Part shown: positions 35,476 through 45,042 of the stretch, one piece after another
Layout of the letters: each line of letters begins with the position of its first letter
Position numbering within the stretch: position 1 is the first letter of the stretch
NCBI GenBank assembly: GCA_041741455.1
Contig: JBGSJZ010000152.1
Coordinates: 104,030 to 168,029, forward strand
From: CALESS01 sp041741455
Lineage (GTDB): Bacteria > Chloroflexota > Anaerolineae > Anaerolineales > Anaerolineaceae
Length of the DNA stretch: 64,000 nucleotides
Direction of reading: 5' to 3'
The notes under the pieces: generated by a model
The model's input: the letters and a program-made list of their open reading frames with translations, nothing else
Told to the model about the DNA's origin: nothing
The model's database searches: none
Made by a program: the position numbers and the translations under genes

Positions 35476-37017
35476 TTAAGGTTTTAATATTTCCACCCAC
35501 GGATCATGCATCAGCCATTCCCGAAGCCGATCAATTTCCGGTTCCCACCACGTATCCCCAGCCTGGTAAGGCACCACAGCCCGGACCCGATCCAGGATTT
35601 CCTGTGAACCTTTCCCCAAATTTGCCTCAGGCATCATCCTTAGTCTCAACTCGATCGCCCGGGCAGCAGTGTAAAGTTCTACTGCCAGGATATGGGCTGT
35701 ATTTTGAATGATTTGTGCTGCATGTCGAGCTGCAGTCATCGAGTTTGCATTGTGGTCTTCTTGCTCTCCAGAGGTGGGGAGAGAATGAACACTATCTGGG
35801 GTAGCCAGTGTCTGGTTTTCCAACACCAGAGAGACACTGGTATATTGCGGCATCATTAATCCCGAATTCAGGCCGGCAGCTTCGTGTGTATCAACCAGCA
35901 TCGGGGGTAGGCCACCATTCAATTTCCCATCCGTCAGGCGAAACACCCGTCGTTCTGCAATGGCGCCCAGTTCAGTGATGGCAATCCCAAGAAAATCCAT
36001 GACCATGCCAATCGGTTCGCCGTGAAAATTTCCTCCAGAAACTGCCAGATCAGGCTCGAATAACAATGGGTTATCAGTTGCTGCGTTAATTTCAATTTCA
36101 ATAATCTCTCTTACATATTGCACAGTATCCCGGACTGCACCTTGAACCTGTGGAGCGCACCGGAGTGAGTAGGCATCCTGAACTCGCCCAGCGGCATTGA
36201 TTAATTTGCTACCCTCAATAAACCGTCGCACCTGCTGTCCAACAAGAATCTGACCCCGCTGACCTCGCACCTCATGTAATCTAACATCAAAAGCTGAACT
36301 ACAACCAAGCATTGATTCCAGCGAAAGCGCCAATCCCGCTTCGCAGATCGTGCATAACCGCTCAGCATCCCAAACTGCCAGGGCAGCCAGGGCTGCAGAA
36401 AAAGTTGCGCCATTGTTAATTGCCAGCCCTTCTTTAGGACCTAAAACGACTCTCTCTATTCCTGCCAGGCGCATGGCTTCTTTGCCATTCATTCGCTGAT
36501 GACCTAACCAGGCGTATCCTGAATGCTCATCCCTATCTTCTGCATCCATTGTAAAAACAAGTGCCAGGTGGGAAAGCAAACATAAATCTCCAGAAGATCC
36601 CAGCGAACCCTGAGACGGGACGATCGGTGTAACCCCTTTATTCAACATATCAATCAAGGTCTGAACGATCTCCAGCCTGATTCCTGAATAACCTTTTGAT
36701 AAGGTGTTGACACGCACCAACATTGCTGCTCGAACAATATCTTCGGAAAATGGCTCCCCCAATCCCACTGCATGGCTCAAGATCAGGTTTCGGCTTAATT
36801 TCGCTGAATCTTTGGCTGGGATTCTACGGTCCGCAAAAATACCAAAACCGGTGTTTATGCCATAGACCGGGTTCCCGATAGCCAATATTTCTTCCAGGAT
36901 GGCATGAGAACGTTGGATATTTTCAAGGCCTTCAGATGAAATCTGCACTTCTTCGTCAAATCGTGCTACCCGAATAACTTCTTCTATGGTCAGATGATGT
37001 CCATCGATGCGAACCAT
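35476..37017 (-). CDS. Histidine ammonia-lyase-like MIO enzyme with a Ser-Ser-Gly triad
   Basis: A 513-residue aromatic amino acid lyase. The catalytic Tyr lies in VYGINTGFGIFAD (Y52). The segment that cyclises to the MIO prosthetic group reads GSLGSSGDLCLLSH, so residues 141-143 are Ser-Ser-Gly instead of the usual Ala-Ser-Gly. Other lyase features are VLGPKEGLAINNGATFSAAL, NPLLFEPDLAVSGGNFHG and SGEQEDHNANSM, the last with a two-residue insertion relative to the common QEDHVSM. HutH converts histidine to urocanate, but no hutU, hutI or hutG is nearby. A different amino acid or an aminomutase activity is possible. An AAGGAG ribosome site precedes it. Confidence 0.85.
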   Translation of the reverse strand: MVRIDGHHLTIEEVIRVARFDEEVQISSEGLENIQRSHAILEEILAIGNPVYGINTGFGIFADRRIPAKDSAKLSRNLILSHAVGLGEPFSEDIVRAAMLVRVNTLSKGYSGIRLEIVQTLIDMLNKGVTPIVPSQGSLGSSGDLCLLSHLALVFTMDAEDRDEHSGYAWLGHQRMNGKEAMRLAGIERVVLGPKEGLAINNGATFSAALAALAVWDAERLCTICEAGLALSLESMLGCSSAFDVRLHEVRGQRGQILVGQQVRRFIEGSKLINAAGRVQDAYSLRCAPQVQGAVRDTVQYVREIIEIEINAATDNPLLFEPDLAVSGGNFHGEPIGMVMDFLGIAITELGAIAERRVFRLTDGKLNGGLPPMLVDTHEAAGLNSGLMMPQYTSVSLVLENQTLATPDSVHSLPTSGEQEDHNANSMTAARHAAQIIQNTAHILAVELYTAARAIELRLRMMPEANLGKGSQEILDRVRAVVPYQAGDTWWEPEIDRLREWLMHDPWVEILKP

Positions 37018-37028
37018 CTGCGCTCCTT

Positions 37029-37739
37029 CTATGGCAGGATGAGATAACCCAGAAAAATGGCAACAGCCGGAACGGTTAAATTATCAATATCGCGGAAAGG
37101 GAGTGATTCCACAATTGCGCCAACTAGTGCTATCACCGTGATCGGAAGTACATAATCTATCAAGGATTTGTCCCATATATTCAGACCAAGGTAGATGCCC
37201 ACCACAATCAAGGTGAATACCCATCCGCCAGCGAGTACAGCCAATGACCCGGCGATCGATTTTTGGTTCGACCAGGGTAGTTTCACCGAACCATATCGCT
37301 TGCCAATGATATCCGCCAGCCCATCTCCCCCGCACAGCAGCATCAATGCCACAATTCCTATAGCATTGTCTTTCCAAAACCAAATTGTCAGGATGACGAA
37401 CACAATCCCATAAAATAATGGTCCCCGCAGAATTTCTCTGCGGTCTCCGCTTCTCGACATCGCCTGAACGGCAGATGGATCTTTTAGGATGCCCAGACCA
37501 ACCAGGGCGAATTGAGCGGTGATCCCTAAGGGAATCAGCGCTGCAATATAGCGACTATACGCAGTATCTGGGAATAGAAGCCAGCAAAGAACAAAAATTG
37601 GGCCGGTGCCCATATGAATGATCTTACGGCTTACTGGTCCGTTTATCCAACCTTTATGGACAAAATAATCATTCAACCTCAACCAACCCAAAGCCAAAGC
37701 GGCCGTGATGACAAAAGCAAGCAAATTGCTTTGTATCAT
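37029..37739 (-). CDS. CTP-dependent lipid kinase (phytol/dolichol kinase family)
   Basis: A 236-residue membrane protein with about seven helices. It carries the family motif LLCGGDGLADIIGKRYGSVK (around residues 137-156) and the N-terminal RKIIHMGTGPIFVL. Relatives (Dgk1, VTE5, dolichol kinase) use CTP to phosphorylate a lipid alcohol. Here the substrate may be a polyprenol or diacylglycerol. A GGAGGGAG ribosome site lies within the end of smpB, and hutH follows after 11 bases, so the three genes form an operon. Confidence 0.83.
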   Translation of the reverse strand: MIQSNLLAFVITAALALGWLRLNDYFVHKGWINGPVSRKIIHMGTGPIFVLCWLLFPDTAYSRYIAALIPLGITAQFALVGLGILKDPSAVQAMSRSGDRREILRGPLFYGIVFVILTIWFWKDNAIGIVALMLLCGGDGLADIIGKRYGSVKLPWSNQKSIAGSLAVLAGGWVFTLIVVGIYLGLNIWDKSLIDYVLPITVIALVGAIVESLPFRDIDNLTVPAVAIFLGYLILP

Positions 37740-37741
37740 GC

Positions 37742-38194
37742 TTACTCCCTCCCCCGTTTCGCCCGGTCTGATTCTCGTTCGGCATCCCGTTTGGCAATTT
37801 CCTCACGCTTATCATATTGCTTTTTACCTTTGGCGACGGCAATGTCAACTTTGGCTCTACCTTCTTTAAGATAAACCTGGACTGGCACGACAGTTACACC
37901 TTTTTGCCGGACCGCATCCCACAACTCCCGAATTTCCTTGCGATGTAGTAATAATTGTCGAGGACGCCTGGGATCATGGTTGAATCGGTTGGCCGACTCA
38001 TATGGAGCGATGTGTGCATTCATCAACCAGGCTTCTCGGTCATCTATCTTGACATATGCTTCAGCCAGGCTCATTTGCCCAGCTCTGATCGATTTTATTT
38101 CTGTGCCTAGTAAGGAGATTCCTGCTTCAAAATGCTCGAGAAGGAAGTATTCAAAATGCGCTTTGCGATTGGTTGCGATGATCTTGTTTGGCAT
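37742..38194 (-). CDS. smpB: SsrA-binding protein SmpB
   Basis: A 150-residue partner of tmRNA in trans-translation. The conserved N-terminal NRKAHFEYFLLEHFEAGISLLGTEIKSIR is followed by LAEAYVKI, RPRQLLLHRKEI and a basic tail (REEIAKRDAERESDRAKRGR). A TAAAAT on the minus strand ends six bases before the ATG and no ribosome site is seen, so the message may be leaderless. No tmRNA gene is visible in this window. Confidence 0.95.
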   Translation of the reverse strand: MPNKIIATNRKAHFEYFLLEHFEAGISLLGTEIKSIRAGQMSLAEAYVKIDDREAWLMNAHIAPYESANRFNHDPRRPRQLLLHRKEIRELWDAVRQKGVTVVPVQVYLKEGRAKVDIAVAKGKKQYDKREEIAKRDAERESDRAKRGRE

Positions 38195-38212
38195 GTACTG
38201 ATTTTAACATAT

Positions 38213-39466
38213 CTACCCCCAACGCAGAATGGCAGCTCCAATCAGACTTCTTCCGATTGCCGCGATGATTAATGCTGGCACAAAACCAAGCCAACCGGTC
38301 AAAACTGGGCCTAGCATGGATCCCCCAAGTACAGCAGCATTAAGGCTTAGGTTGTATAAAACCATGTGAGCCGGGCGGTTTGTATCAGCCATGCGCTCCA
38401 ATAAATAGTTTAACAGAACTCCCCCAAGCATTCCCATGGAGAATCCACCAACGGCTGATACTAGATAGAAAACCCACGGACTGGAAGCAATAGGTAAGAA
38501 AAGAGGGTAAAACCCGGATAATACCATCCCTATCCCCATTACCTTAAGATTATTGGATCTTCGTACCAGAGGATATAGTCTTAAAGAAATAGTAAATTGC
38601 ATCATATAAAAGAGCGTGGTACCAATACTAATATTTCTCTCATTCAAGCTAAGATGATTGATCTGAAAGATCGGGAAAATAGCTGCTGGCAGGAATTGAA
38701 AAAAATGGAAGAAAAACAGCAAGCCCACTACTATTCCGAATTTTCCTTTTAAAATTGATAAATTCAGCTTGCTCTGAGGTTTCACAACTTCTGGAATTTC
38801 AACCGGTAGAGTGTTGGCATCTACTGATTTGATCGGTTTTATCATGAATAGATGATAACTACTCATAGCCGCGCCAATAAACCCAATACCGAAAACGATC
38901 GCATAACCGGTTTCCATCGAGAAATAACTCAGAATCTGGCCGCTTATCAATGTACTCACCATGGTCACCAGCCCGACGACTGCATTTCGGATTCCAGCCA
39001 CCATACTTCTCCACTCAGGTGGTACCGCATCCCCAAAGAAAACGGTAAAACCAACCGATAAAACTGAACCAGGAATATTCATAAGTAACGTTGAAAGAAT
39101 GATCAGCCAGATGGATGTTCCTTCTGGAACAAACAACGGGAGAAAAATCCAGGAGGCATAAAACATCCGGTTAAGCACAGACGCCCAGAAGACAGCCTTG
39201 TTCACTTTGAACTTATTAAGAAGCATCCCTGCCGGTAGGGTGAAAATTAAATTCATGATAGCCGGGCCAGCACTTATCAGCCCTATTTGTTGCCCACTCG
39301 CTTGGATACGGGTGGCATAAATTGAAAGGAATGCCAGTGAAGTACCAGTCAAGACTCCGTACCAGCCAATATCAAAATACAGATGACGAAAATTCCTCTT
39401 CAAACCTGGGGGAATGGTTTGAATCGGCTTGAATAATCTAACAATGGAAGGAATTACCTGGTTCAT
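38213..39466 (-). CDS. MFS transporter
   Basis: About 417 residues with twelve hydrophobic segments. An MFS-like loop after helix 2-3 (LPAGMLLNKFKVNKAVFW) and a central break around residue 210 (KPQSKLNLSIL) separate two six-helix halves. The frame opens 16 codons earlier (39514), but that stretch contains a TATACT -10-like element, so I prefer the ATG at 39466 (MNQVIPSIVRLF). The substrate is unknown. It is divergent from the SulP gene. Confidence 0.8.
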   Translation of the reverse strand: MNQVIPSIVRLFKPIQTIPPGLKRNFRHLYFDIGWYGVLTGTSLAFLSIYATRIQASGQQIGLISAGPAIMNLIFTLPAGMLLNKFKVNKAVFWASVLNRMFYASWIFLPLFVPEGTSIWLIILSTLLMNIPGSVLSVGFTVFFGDAVPPEWRSMVAGIRNAVVGLVTMVSTLISGQILSYFSMETGYAIVFGIGFIGAAMSSYHLFMIKPIKSVDANTLPVEIPEVVKPQSKLNLSILKGKFGIVVGLLFFFHFFQFLPAAIFPIFQINHLSLNERNISIGTTLFYMMQFTISLRLYPLVRRSNNLKVMGIGMVLSGFYPLFLPIASSPWVFYLVSAVGGFSMGMLGGVLLNYLLERMADTNRPAHMVLYNLSLNAAVLGGSMLGPVLTGWLGFVPALIIAAIGRSLIGAAILRWG

Positions 39467-39639
39467 TCTTTTTGCTTCTGTAATTTTAAATAATTCGCAA
39501 AAGTATATCACCATATCAGTTTTTACCCCTTGTGATCACTTTGCAAAAATCCTGCCTCTCCCCAAACGCCAGGATGGGTAGTAATATCGATGCTTCATTA
39601 ACACTATTAGTTTATCTAAGAAAGAAGGTCACTGATAAA

Positions 39640-41301
39640 ATGCCAAGAAGATCCTTAATAAAGCTGTATCAAGATGAATTTAAAAATTACAACCTATCGA
39701 AATTTCAACAGGATTTTTTAGCTGGTCTGACGATTTCGGCTGTGGCCTTACCCTTGGCCTTAGCCTTTGGGGTATCCTCCGGAGCAAGCGCATCTGCTGG
39801 TCTGGTGACAGCCATTCTGGCAGGCTTAATCATCGGTGCATTATCGGGAGCCCCGTATCAAATTAGCGGGCCTACTGGTGCTATGTCCGCGGTACTTATC
39901 ATTTTGGTGCAACGATACGGCCTTGAGGGGATCTGGGTTGCGGGACTTCTTTCTGGTATTTTCCTGCTGATTATAGGGCTTTTAAAACTGGGACGATTTA
40001 TCGCCTTTATTCCATCACCTGTAATTACCGGCTTTACCTCTGGTATTTCACTCATCATTTTTATCGGCCAGATCGATAATTCACTGGGAATCTCAACCCC
40101 AACTACAGAATCTGCCCTGACAAAATTCATCGAATTCTTCAAAGGTGGCTTCACACCAGATTTCCACGCTGTCATTATTACGCTGCTTGTTATTGTCACT
40201 ATGCTGATCTGGCCAAAGAAACTAAATGCGCGTTTCCCAGCGTCCTTGCTTGGAATTATTCTGGCGACACTATTAAGTTCGGCTTTTCAGTGGGATGTTC
40301 CTCAAATTGGCGTTATCCCTCAATCGCTTATTTTAGCAGAGCGCTTTAACCCGCTGGCATTTGATTGGTCAAAAATTAATGACTTCATCGCCCCGGCTCT
40401 GACAATTACTGCACTGGGTGCAATTGAAAGCCTATTATGTGGTGCAGTTGCCTCCAAAATGACCGGCATCCGTTTGCAGGCCAATCAGGAATTGGTTGGC
40501 CAGGGAATTGGTAATATCTTGATCCCATTATTCGGCGGGGTTCCTGCAACAGCTGCCATCGCACGCACAAGCGTTGGGATCAAATCTGGAGGTCAAACCC
40601 GTCTGGTCAGTATCATCCAATCAATTGGCTTATTGCTCTCTATGTTCTTCTTGGCCCCGGTCATGGCAAAGATTCCCCTGGCTGCCCTTGCCGGTGTTCT
40701 CATGGTGACTGCATGGCGAATGAATGAATGGGTTTCCATCAGTTTCATGTTTTTGAAAAAATTTAAAACTGATATCCTCGCCTTTGGGATCACCATGCTG
40801 GCAACGATTACTCTGGATTTAACCCAAGCGATCCTGATCGGATCCTTGCTGGCAGGTGCTATATTTTTAAATCGCATTGCCAACCTTGAAATTGTCATTA
40901 ACCAGGTGAATGTTGATAAGCTTCATTCCCGTGGAATTGATGTCGCTGGCAACTGCAAGCATGTGCAAGTGGCTTTCTTAACCGGGCCGCTTTTCTTTGC
41001 TGCTACCGGAATCTTCAACGAGACATTTTCAGAGCTGGGCGATACGCACGCGCTCATCCTTTCCATGCGTGGTGTGCCTCTGCTGGATACAGCTGGCGTT
41101 GAAACCATACGCCTTTTGTACGAAAAACTGCATCAAAGAGGTGGAACCCTGATGTTTGCGGGAGTTCATGATAACGTAATGAGTATAATTAAGCGGAGCG
41201 GGTTGCTGGAGGAAATTGGAGAGCAGAATTTCTTCTGGTCCAGTGATCAGGCAATTGTCGAAGCAGAAAAACGAGGCTGCACATTCTGCGTTGAAGCGTA
41301 A
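39640..41301 (+). CDS. SulP family anion transporter with STAS domain
   Basis: About 553 residues. The membrane part begins DFLAGLTISAVALPLALAFG and contains the SLC26 hallmarks GAPYQISGPTGAMSAVLI and GGVPATAAIARTSVGIKSGG. The STAS domain (~435-545) has ALILSMRGVPLLDTAGVETI with the conserved Ser/Asp region. Such proteins move sulphate, bicarbonate or other anions with protons or sodium. I prefer the ATG at 39640 (MPRRSLIKLYQDEF), preceded by GAAGG, over the frame opening at 39532. Confidence 0.9.
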   Translation: MPRRSLIKLYQDEFKNYNLSKFQQDFLAGLTISAVALPLALAFGVSSGASASAGLVTAILAGLIIGALSGAPYQISGPTGAMSAVLIILVQRYGLEGIWVAGLLSGIFLLIIGLLKLGRFIAFIPSPVITGFTSGISLIIFIGQIDNSLGISTPTTESALTKFIEFFKGGFTPDFHAVIITLLVIVTMLIWPKKLNARFPASLLGIILATLLSSAFQWDVPQIGVIPQSLILAERFNPLAFDWSKINDFIAPALTITALGAIESLLCGAVASKMTGIRLQANQELVGQGIGNILIPLFGGVPATAAIARTSVGIKSGGQTRLVSIIQSIGLLLSMFFLAPVMAKIPLAALAGVLMVTAWRMNEWVSISFMFLKKFKTDILAFGITMLATITLDLTQAILIGSLLAGAIFLNRIANLEIVINQVNVDKLHSRGIDVAGNCKHVQVAFLTGPLFFAATGIFNETFSELGDTHALILSMRGVPLLDTAGVETIRLLYEKLHQRGGTLMFAGVHDNVMSIIKRSGLLEEIGEQNFFWSSDQAIVEAEKRGCTFCVEA

Positions 41302-41313
41302 TATTTATTACCT

Positions 41314-42495
41314 ATGGTATCTTCATCCAGTAATCCCTTTCGCCAATATTTCATGCTTGATTATTCAATCCATTTTCTTAACCATGGATCCTTTGGAGCA
41401 TGTCCGATTCCAGTTTTTCAAGTCTATCAAGACTGGCAGAAGCGACTGGAAAACCAGCCTGTTAAATTCTTGGGCCGAGACCTATTCGCTTTTGACCAAC
41501 AGGCACGGAAAATACTTGGCACCTTCCTGCAGACAGAGCCTTCAAATCTAAGCTTCATCACGAATTCAACTCAGGGTGTTAATATCATTTCTCGTTCACT
41601 AAAGCTGCAACCAGGCGATGAAATCCTTGCCACAGACCATGAATACGGCGCCTGTGAGTATGCTTGGGAATTTGCCTGTAAACAAACCGGTGCTCGCTAT
41701 GTGGTTCAGCCCATATCTCTACCTATCGATTCCGAACAGGATTTGTTTGAGAAAATCTGGAGCTGTGTTACACCACAGACTAAGGTTATCTACCTCAGTC
41801 ATATCACATCCCCCACCGCATTGCTTTTCCCGGTGCAAGCCATTTGCACCCGGGCTAAAGAACTTGGGATCCTGACAGTTGTGGATGGTGCTCATGCTCC
41901 TGGCCAAATCACACTCAATCTGGATTCGCTTGGTGCAGATTTTTATGTTGGCAATTGCCATAAATGGATGCTAAGCCCAAAAGGCGCAGGCTTTCTTTAT
42001 GCCCGACCCGAAGTGCAACAAATTATCCAACCTTTGGTGGTCAGTTGGGGATACCATTCCACTCCTTCCACCACAATTGGTTCACAATTTCAAGATTATC
42101 TCCAGTGGACAGGCACCCGCGATCCTTCAGCTTCGCTAGCAGTGCCTGCGGCAATTCAGTTTATGGAAGATCATCATTGGTCCCAAGTGCAAAGCAATTG
42201 CCATTGTCTGCTTGCCTCCACTATCGAAGGCATCTGCAATCTGACTGGACTGGAACCTCTTTACCCCATCCAATCCACCCTTTTCCTTCAAATGGGGATT
42301 GCTCCCCTCCCTTCGGGGATCAATTTAGTCGAATTGAAAAGCAGACTCTACACAGATTTTAATGTGGAAATCCCTCTGGTTGAATGGGATGACCAGAACT
42401 TCATCCGGATATCCATTCAAGCGTACAACACCCAGGAGGATTGCGATGCTCTGCTGCAGGGCTTGTCGCAACTTCTCCCCAATAAATGCAAGTAA
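41314..42495 (+). CDS. Class V aminotransferase (isopenicillin-N-epimerase-like)
   Basis: A 393-residue PLP enzyme. It begins with HFLNHGSFGACP typical of isopenicillin-N-epimerase and cysteine-desulphurase relatives. It contains ITNSTQGVNIISRSL (phosphate-binding region), VVDGAHAPGQI (Asp and His that contact the cofactor) and NCHKWMLSPKGAGFLYARPE with the PLP lysine around residue 220. The substrate is not predictable; lyase, epimerase or desulphurase activity are all possible. It starts 12 bases after the SulP gene with no obvious ribosome site. Confidence 0.88.
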   Translation: MVSSSSNPFRQYFMLDYSIHFLNHGSFGACPIPVFQVYQDWQKRLENQPVKFLGRDLFAFDQQARKILGTFLQTEPSNLSFITNSTQGVNIISRSLKLQPGDEILATDHEYGACEYAWEFACKQTGARYVVQPISLPIDSEQDLFEKIWSCVTPQTKVIYLSHITSPTALLFPVQAICTRAKELGILTVVDGAHAPGQITLNLDSLGADFYVGNCHKWMLSPKGAGFLYARPEVQQIIQPLVVSWGYHSTPSTTIGSQFQDYLQWTGTRDPSASLAVPAAIQFMEDHHWSQVQSNCHCLLASTIEGICNLTGLEPLYPIQSTLFLQMGIAPLPSGINLVELKSRLYTDFNVEIPLVEWDDQNFIRISIQAYNTQEDCDALLQGLSQLLPNKCK

Positions 42496-42567
42496 TACTC
42501 TTCAATCGGGAAATCTTCTGGCTGGGTTATAATCAATGGCATCCACAAAAAAATTCTGGGAGGAAAT

Positions 42568-43512
42568 GTGCCCAATATCGTAATTGCTCTGGGAGGTGGC
42601 GGGATCAAAGGGATAGCCCACTTGGGTGTCTTGCGCGCATTAGAGGAAAATGGTTTTTCGGTGAAAGCTGTCGCCGGCACCTCAGCCGGAGGGTTGGTGG
42701 GGGCAGTATACGCTGCGGGTAATTCACCAACTCGTATCATGGAGATAGTTAACCGAATGGACCAAAAAGCACTCTTCAGGCGCAACTCGCACGATGGTCC
42801 AAGTCTTATGGGTTTAAAAGGTTTGACAAACCTTCTAGCGGAAGTTATCGGAAATATATCCTTTGCGGATCTTGCCATTCCGTTTGCCTGTACGGCAGTT
42901 GATATCACATCTTCACAGGAATTCATTCTAAGTGAAGGACGGTTGCTAGATGCTATTCTCTCCACCATTGCCATTCCGGGTGTTTTCCCGCCTCGTCACA
43001 TTCAGAACGCAACCCTGGTGGATGGTGGGGTCATGGATCCAGTTCCTGTTGCAGTTGCACGCTGGCTCAATCCCAGCTTGCCGGTAATTGCGGTCAGCTT
43101 ATCTCCCTCCCTTGCAAGCGGCTTTACTCAGCCTTCATACCATCTCCCTACCACTGCGCATATACCAACCCCGATCGTTGAGTATCTCAACAAGTTGCGT
43201 TTAGGACAGGCAATGCAAATCTTTCTGACCGGGATGGAATTATCCACACTCATGCTGACTGAGTTGCGCTTGCGAGCAGAAAAACCTGAAGTCATCCTTC
43301 GGCCGGATGTTGAAAAATTTGGGATACTTGATTCAGTGGATCCAAACGAATTAATAGCCCTGGGTGAAAAAGCCGTGATAGATGCTCTTCCCAAAATTAA
43401 AGAATCGCTTACCTGGCAAAGATCATTCATGCGACATCTACGCCGGGCCGATCCCCCCGGAATAGTTACCGGTTTTACTAATGACGATATCTCATCAGGT
43501 TTATCGGAGTAA
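42568..43512 (+). CDS. Patatin-like phospholipase
   Basis: A 314-residue serine lipase of the RssA/YlbK type. The oxyanion loop GGGGIKGIAHLGVL (around residues 8-21), the nucleophile GTSAGGL (S42) and the catalytic Asp in VDGGVMDPVPV (around residue 154) form the Ser-Asp dyad. The start is GTG at 42568 with GGGAGG five bases upstream. Bacterial members hydrolyse phospholipids or lipid esters. It is followed after one base by a small membrane protein. Confidence 0.9.
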   Translation: MPNIVIALGGGGIKGIAHLGVLRALEENGFSVKAVAGTSAGGLVGAVYAAGNSPTRIMEIVNRMDQKALFRRNSHDGPSLMGLKGLTNLLAEVIGNISFADLAIPFACTAVDITSSQEFILSEGRLLDAILSTIAIPGVFPPRHIQNATLVDGGVMDPVPVAVARWLNPSLPVIAVSLSPSLASGFTQPSYHLPTTAHIPTPIVEYLNKLRLGQAMQIFLTGMELSTLMLTELRLRAEKPEVILRPDVEKFGILDSVDPNELIALGEKAVIDALPKIKESLTWQRSFMRHLRRADPPGIVTGFTNDDISSGLSE

Positions 43513-43513
43513 T

Positions 43514-43738
43514 ATGCCACGTGATCTTCGAAGTTACACCCATCAGACCAACATTCGTCTCATCGCTGGTGCATTCTTTCTTCTTTTCATAGTTGGCCTG
43601 GGGCTGATCTGGTGGAGATATGGCTCGAATGCCGCTCTGCTCGGTTTGCTATGCTTGATGGCAGGGCTTACCCCTCTCATCCTGATTGTTCTTTTTCTCA
43701 ATTTACTGGACTGGATCAGTAAACGTGCAAATAAGTAG
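43514..43738 (+). CDS. Small two-helix membrane protein
   Basis: 74 residues, MPRDLRSYTHQTN then two hydrophobic stretches (~15-33 and ~40-62). It starts at the ATG one base after the patatin stop, with CGGAG upstream. No family is recognised. It overlaps the esterase start by 14 bases, so it sits in a coupled run. Confidence 0.7.
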   Translation: MPRDLRSYTHQTNIRLIAGAFFLLFIVGLGLIWWRYGSNAALLGLLCLMAGLTPLILIVLFLNLLDWISKRANK

Positions 43739-44381
43739 CCATTCCACGACCTATTTGCAAAATGGTTGGGTGTTTAAGGTTTCCCAGCCGCATCAACATT
43801 TTCGGCAGGAACTTATCTTGCTGCTTCATGGATGGAGCGGAGATGAAAATTCCATGGATATCTTTATCCGTGCTCTCCCAACCAATGTATGGATCATCTC
43901 ACCCCGAGCGCCATATGCATTACCGGATACTGGTTATTCATGGACAAAGTCTATACCGGATTTTCCGCAAGCTCAAATTGAGTTTATAGAATCCGCATCC
44001 GGTTTGTGGCAACAAATTTCAGGATGGAAAAACATGCTACGAATTCCTGACGATATAACCATCCACTTGGTTGGTTTTAGTCAGGGAGGAGCGATGTCAT
44101 TAATTCTTTCTTTCCTGCATGGGAATCAGATCGGAAAAATTGCCTGCCTTTCAGGATTTTTGCCTGATTGGGGGGAAAATTTGATCATAAATGGAAGTTT
44201 AATTAACAAGCCCTACCTGATTACACACGGCACCTCTGATCAAATTGTTCCGGTGGAGCGTGCAAGAATGGCTCAAACAATCTTAAGAAGTACCGGGGCA
44301 AGTGTAAATTATTGCGAAACGCTCGCCGGTCACAAATTATCTGCAAAGTGTTTTATTGAATTGAAAGCTTTCTTCGCTTAA
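43725..44381 (+). CDS. Alpha/beta hydrolase (phospholipase/carboxylesterase-like)
   Basis: About 218 residues. The oxyanion region LILLLHGWSGDE is followed by the nucleophile elbow GFSQGGAM (around residue 115), a charge-relay Asp in THGTSDQIVPVERA and a late His in AGHKLS. These fit the serine esterase family typified by YtpP/Est. The frame has no ATG near its start; GTG at 43725 (VQISSHSTTYL), overlapping the previous gene, is the likely start. Its stop shares TTAA with the stop of the convergent SH3 gene. Confidence 0.8.
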   Translation: MQISSHSTTYLQNGWVFKVSQPHQHFRQELILLLHGWSGDENSMDIFIRALPTNVWIISPRAPYALPDTGYSWTKSIPDFPQAQIEFIESASGLWQQISGWKNMLRIPDDITIHLVGFSQGGAMSLILSFLHGNQIGKIACLSGFLPDWGENLIINGSLINKPYLITHGTSDQIVPVERARMAQTILRSTGASVNYCETLAGHKLSAKCFIELKAFFA

Positions 44382-45004
44382 CGATTGGTAACAAAAGAGA
44401 AGATTAAGAGTAAGATGCCAAAAATAAATATGGAGATAATCACCAATCCCATTGGGATATTTGCGGGAAGATTCTGACTGGTAGCATCCTCAAAGGTCGG
44501 TATCACCAACGGGGCGGGTGCGGTGTAGGTAGGCAATCTTGTTGGTATTTCAGTAACAATAAATTGGGCTGCCAGAGTTGGATTGATTGTTGGTGTAACC
44601 AAAGGGGTTGGGGTAGGCGGAGGTTCCACAACAGGGATAGAGCCCGGTTCAATGTTAACCAGATCCGCCGAAACCCAACCAATCGAACCGGGTACCCCTG
44701 GGTAATAGATCATATACCAGGTCCCCCCGCTGGTTCGTCCCTTTGCTGGCACTTGTTGACCAATTAATAACAAACCAATAATCGGATAATAGGTTCCCGG
44801 TCCACTCCGGACATTAATTGAATCCCGATCTAGGTCTAATCTGACCGTGACCAGCGGACCAGTTGGTGTACCAGTCACGGTTGGAATCGCCACGGTTGGA
44901 ATCTGATATTCCGGGGATGCAGTAACTACTTGGGTACCAATCAAAACAGACAGTATCGAGACAATAAAAATGAGGAAAGTGGCAATTTGCCTGCGGTTTC
45001 GCAT
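44378..45004 (-). CDS. Exported bacterial SH3-domain protein
   Basis: A 208-residue protein with an N-terminal signal anchor (~8-27) and a bacterial SH3 domain (~55-115; SINVRSGPGTYYPIIGLL to GWVSADLVNI). A Pro/Thr-rich linker (PTPTPLVTPT) and a C-terminal helix (~185-205) follow. It is probably tethered outside the membrane and binds the cell wall. The start lies in a 53-base divergent region shared with the zinc-ribbon gene. Confidence 0.82.
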   Translation of the reverse strand: MRNRRQIATFLIFIVSILSVLIGTQVVTASPEYQIPTVAIPTVTGTPTGPLVTVRLDLDRDSINVRSGPGTYYPIIGLLLIGQQVPAKGRTSGGTWYMIYYPGVPGSIGWVSADLVNIEPGSIPVVEPPPTPTPLVTPTINPTLAAQFIVTEIPTRLPTYTAPAPLVIPTFEDATSQNLPANIPMGLVIISIFIFGILLLIFSFVTNR

Positions 45005-45042
45005 TCCGTAGATAATCCTTGTTTCATTTTTGACTATTCCTG

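Noticed and set aside
35476..37017. A histidine-utilisation operon
   Set aside because: Neighbours are smpB, a lipid kinase and an L,D-transpeptidase operon; no urocanase, imidazolonepropionase or formiminoglutamase is present.
37742..38194. A tmRNA gene next to smpB
   Set aside because: Neighbouring intergenic gaps are under 70 bases and contain no tmRNA-like acceptor or tag sequence.
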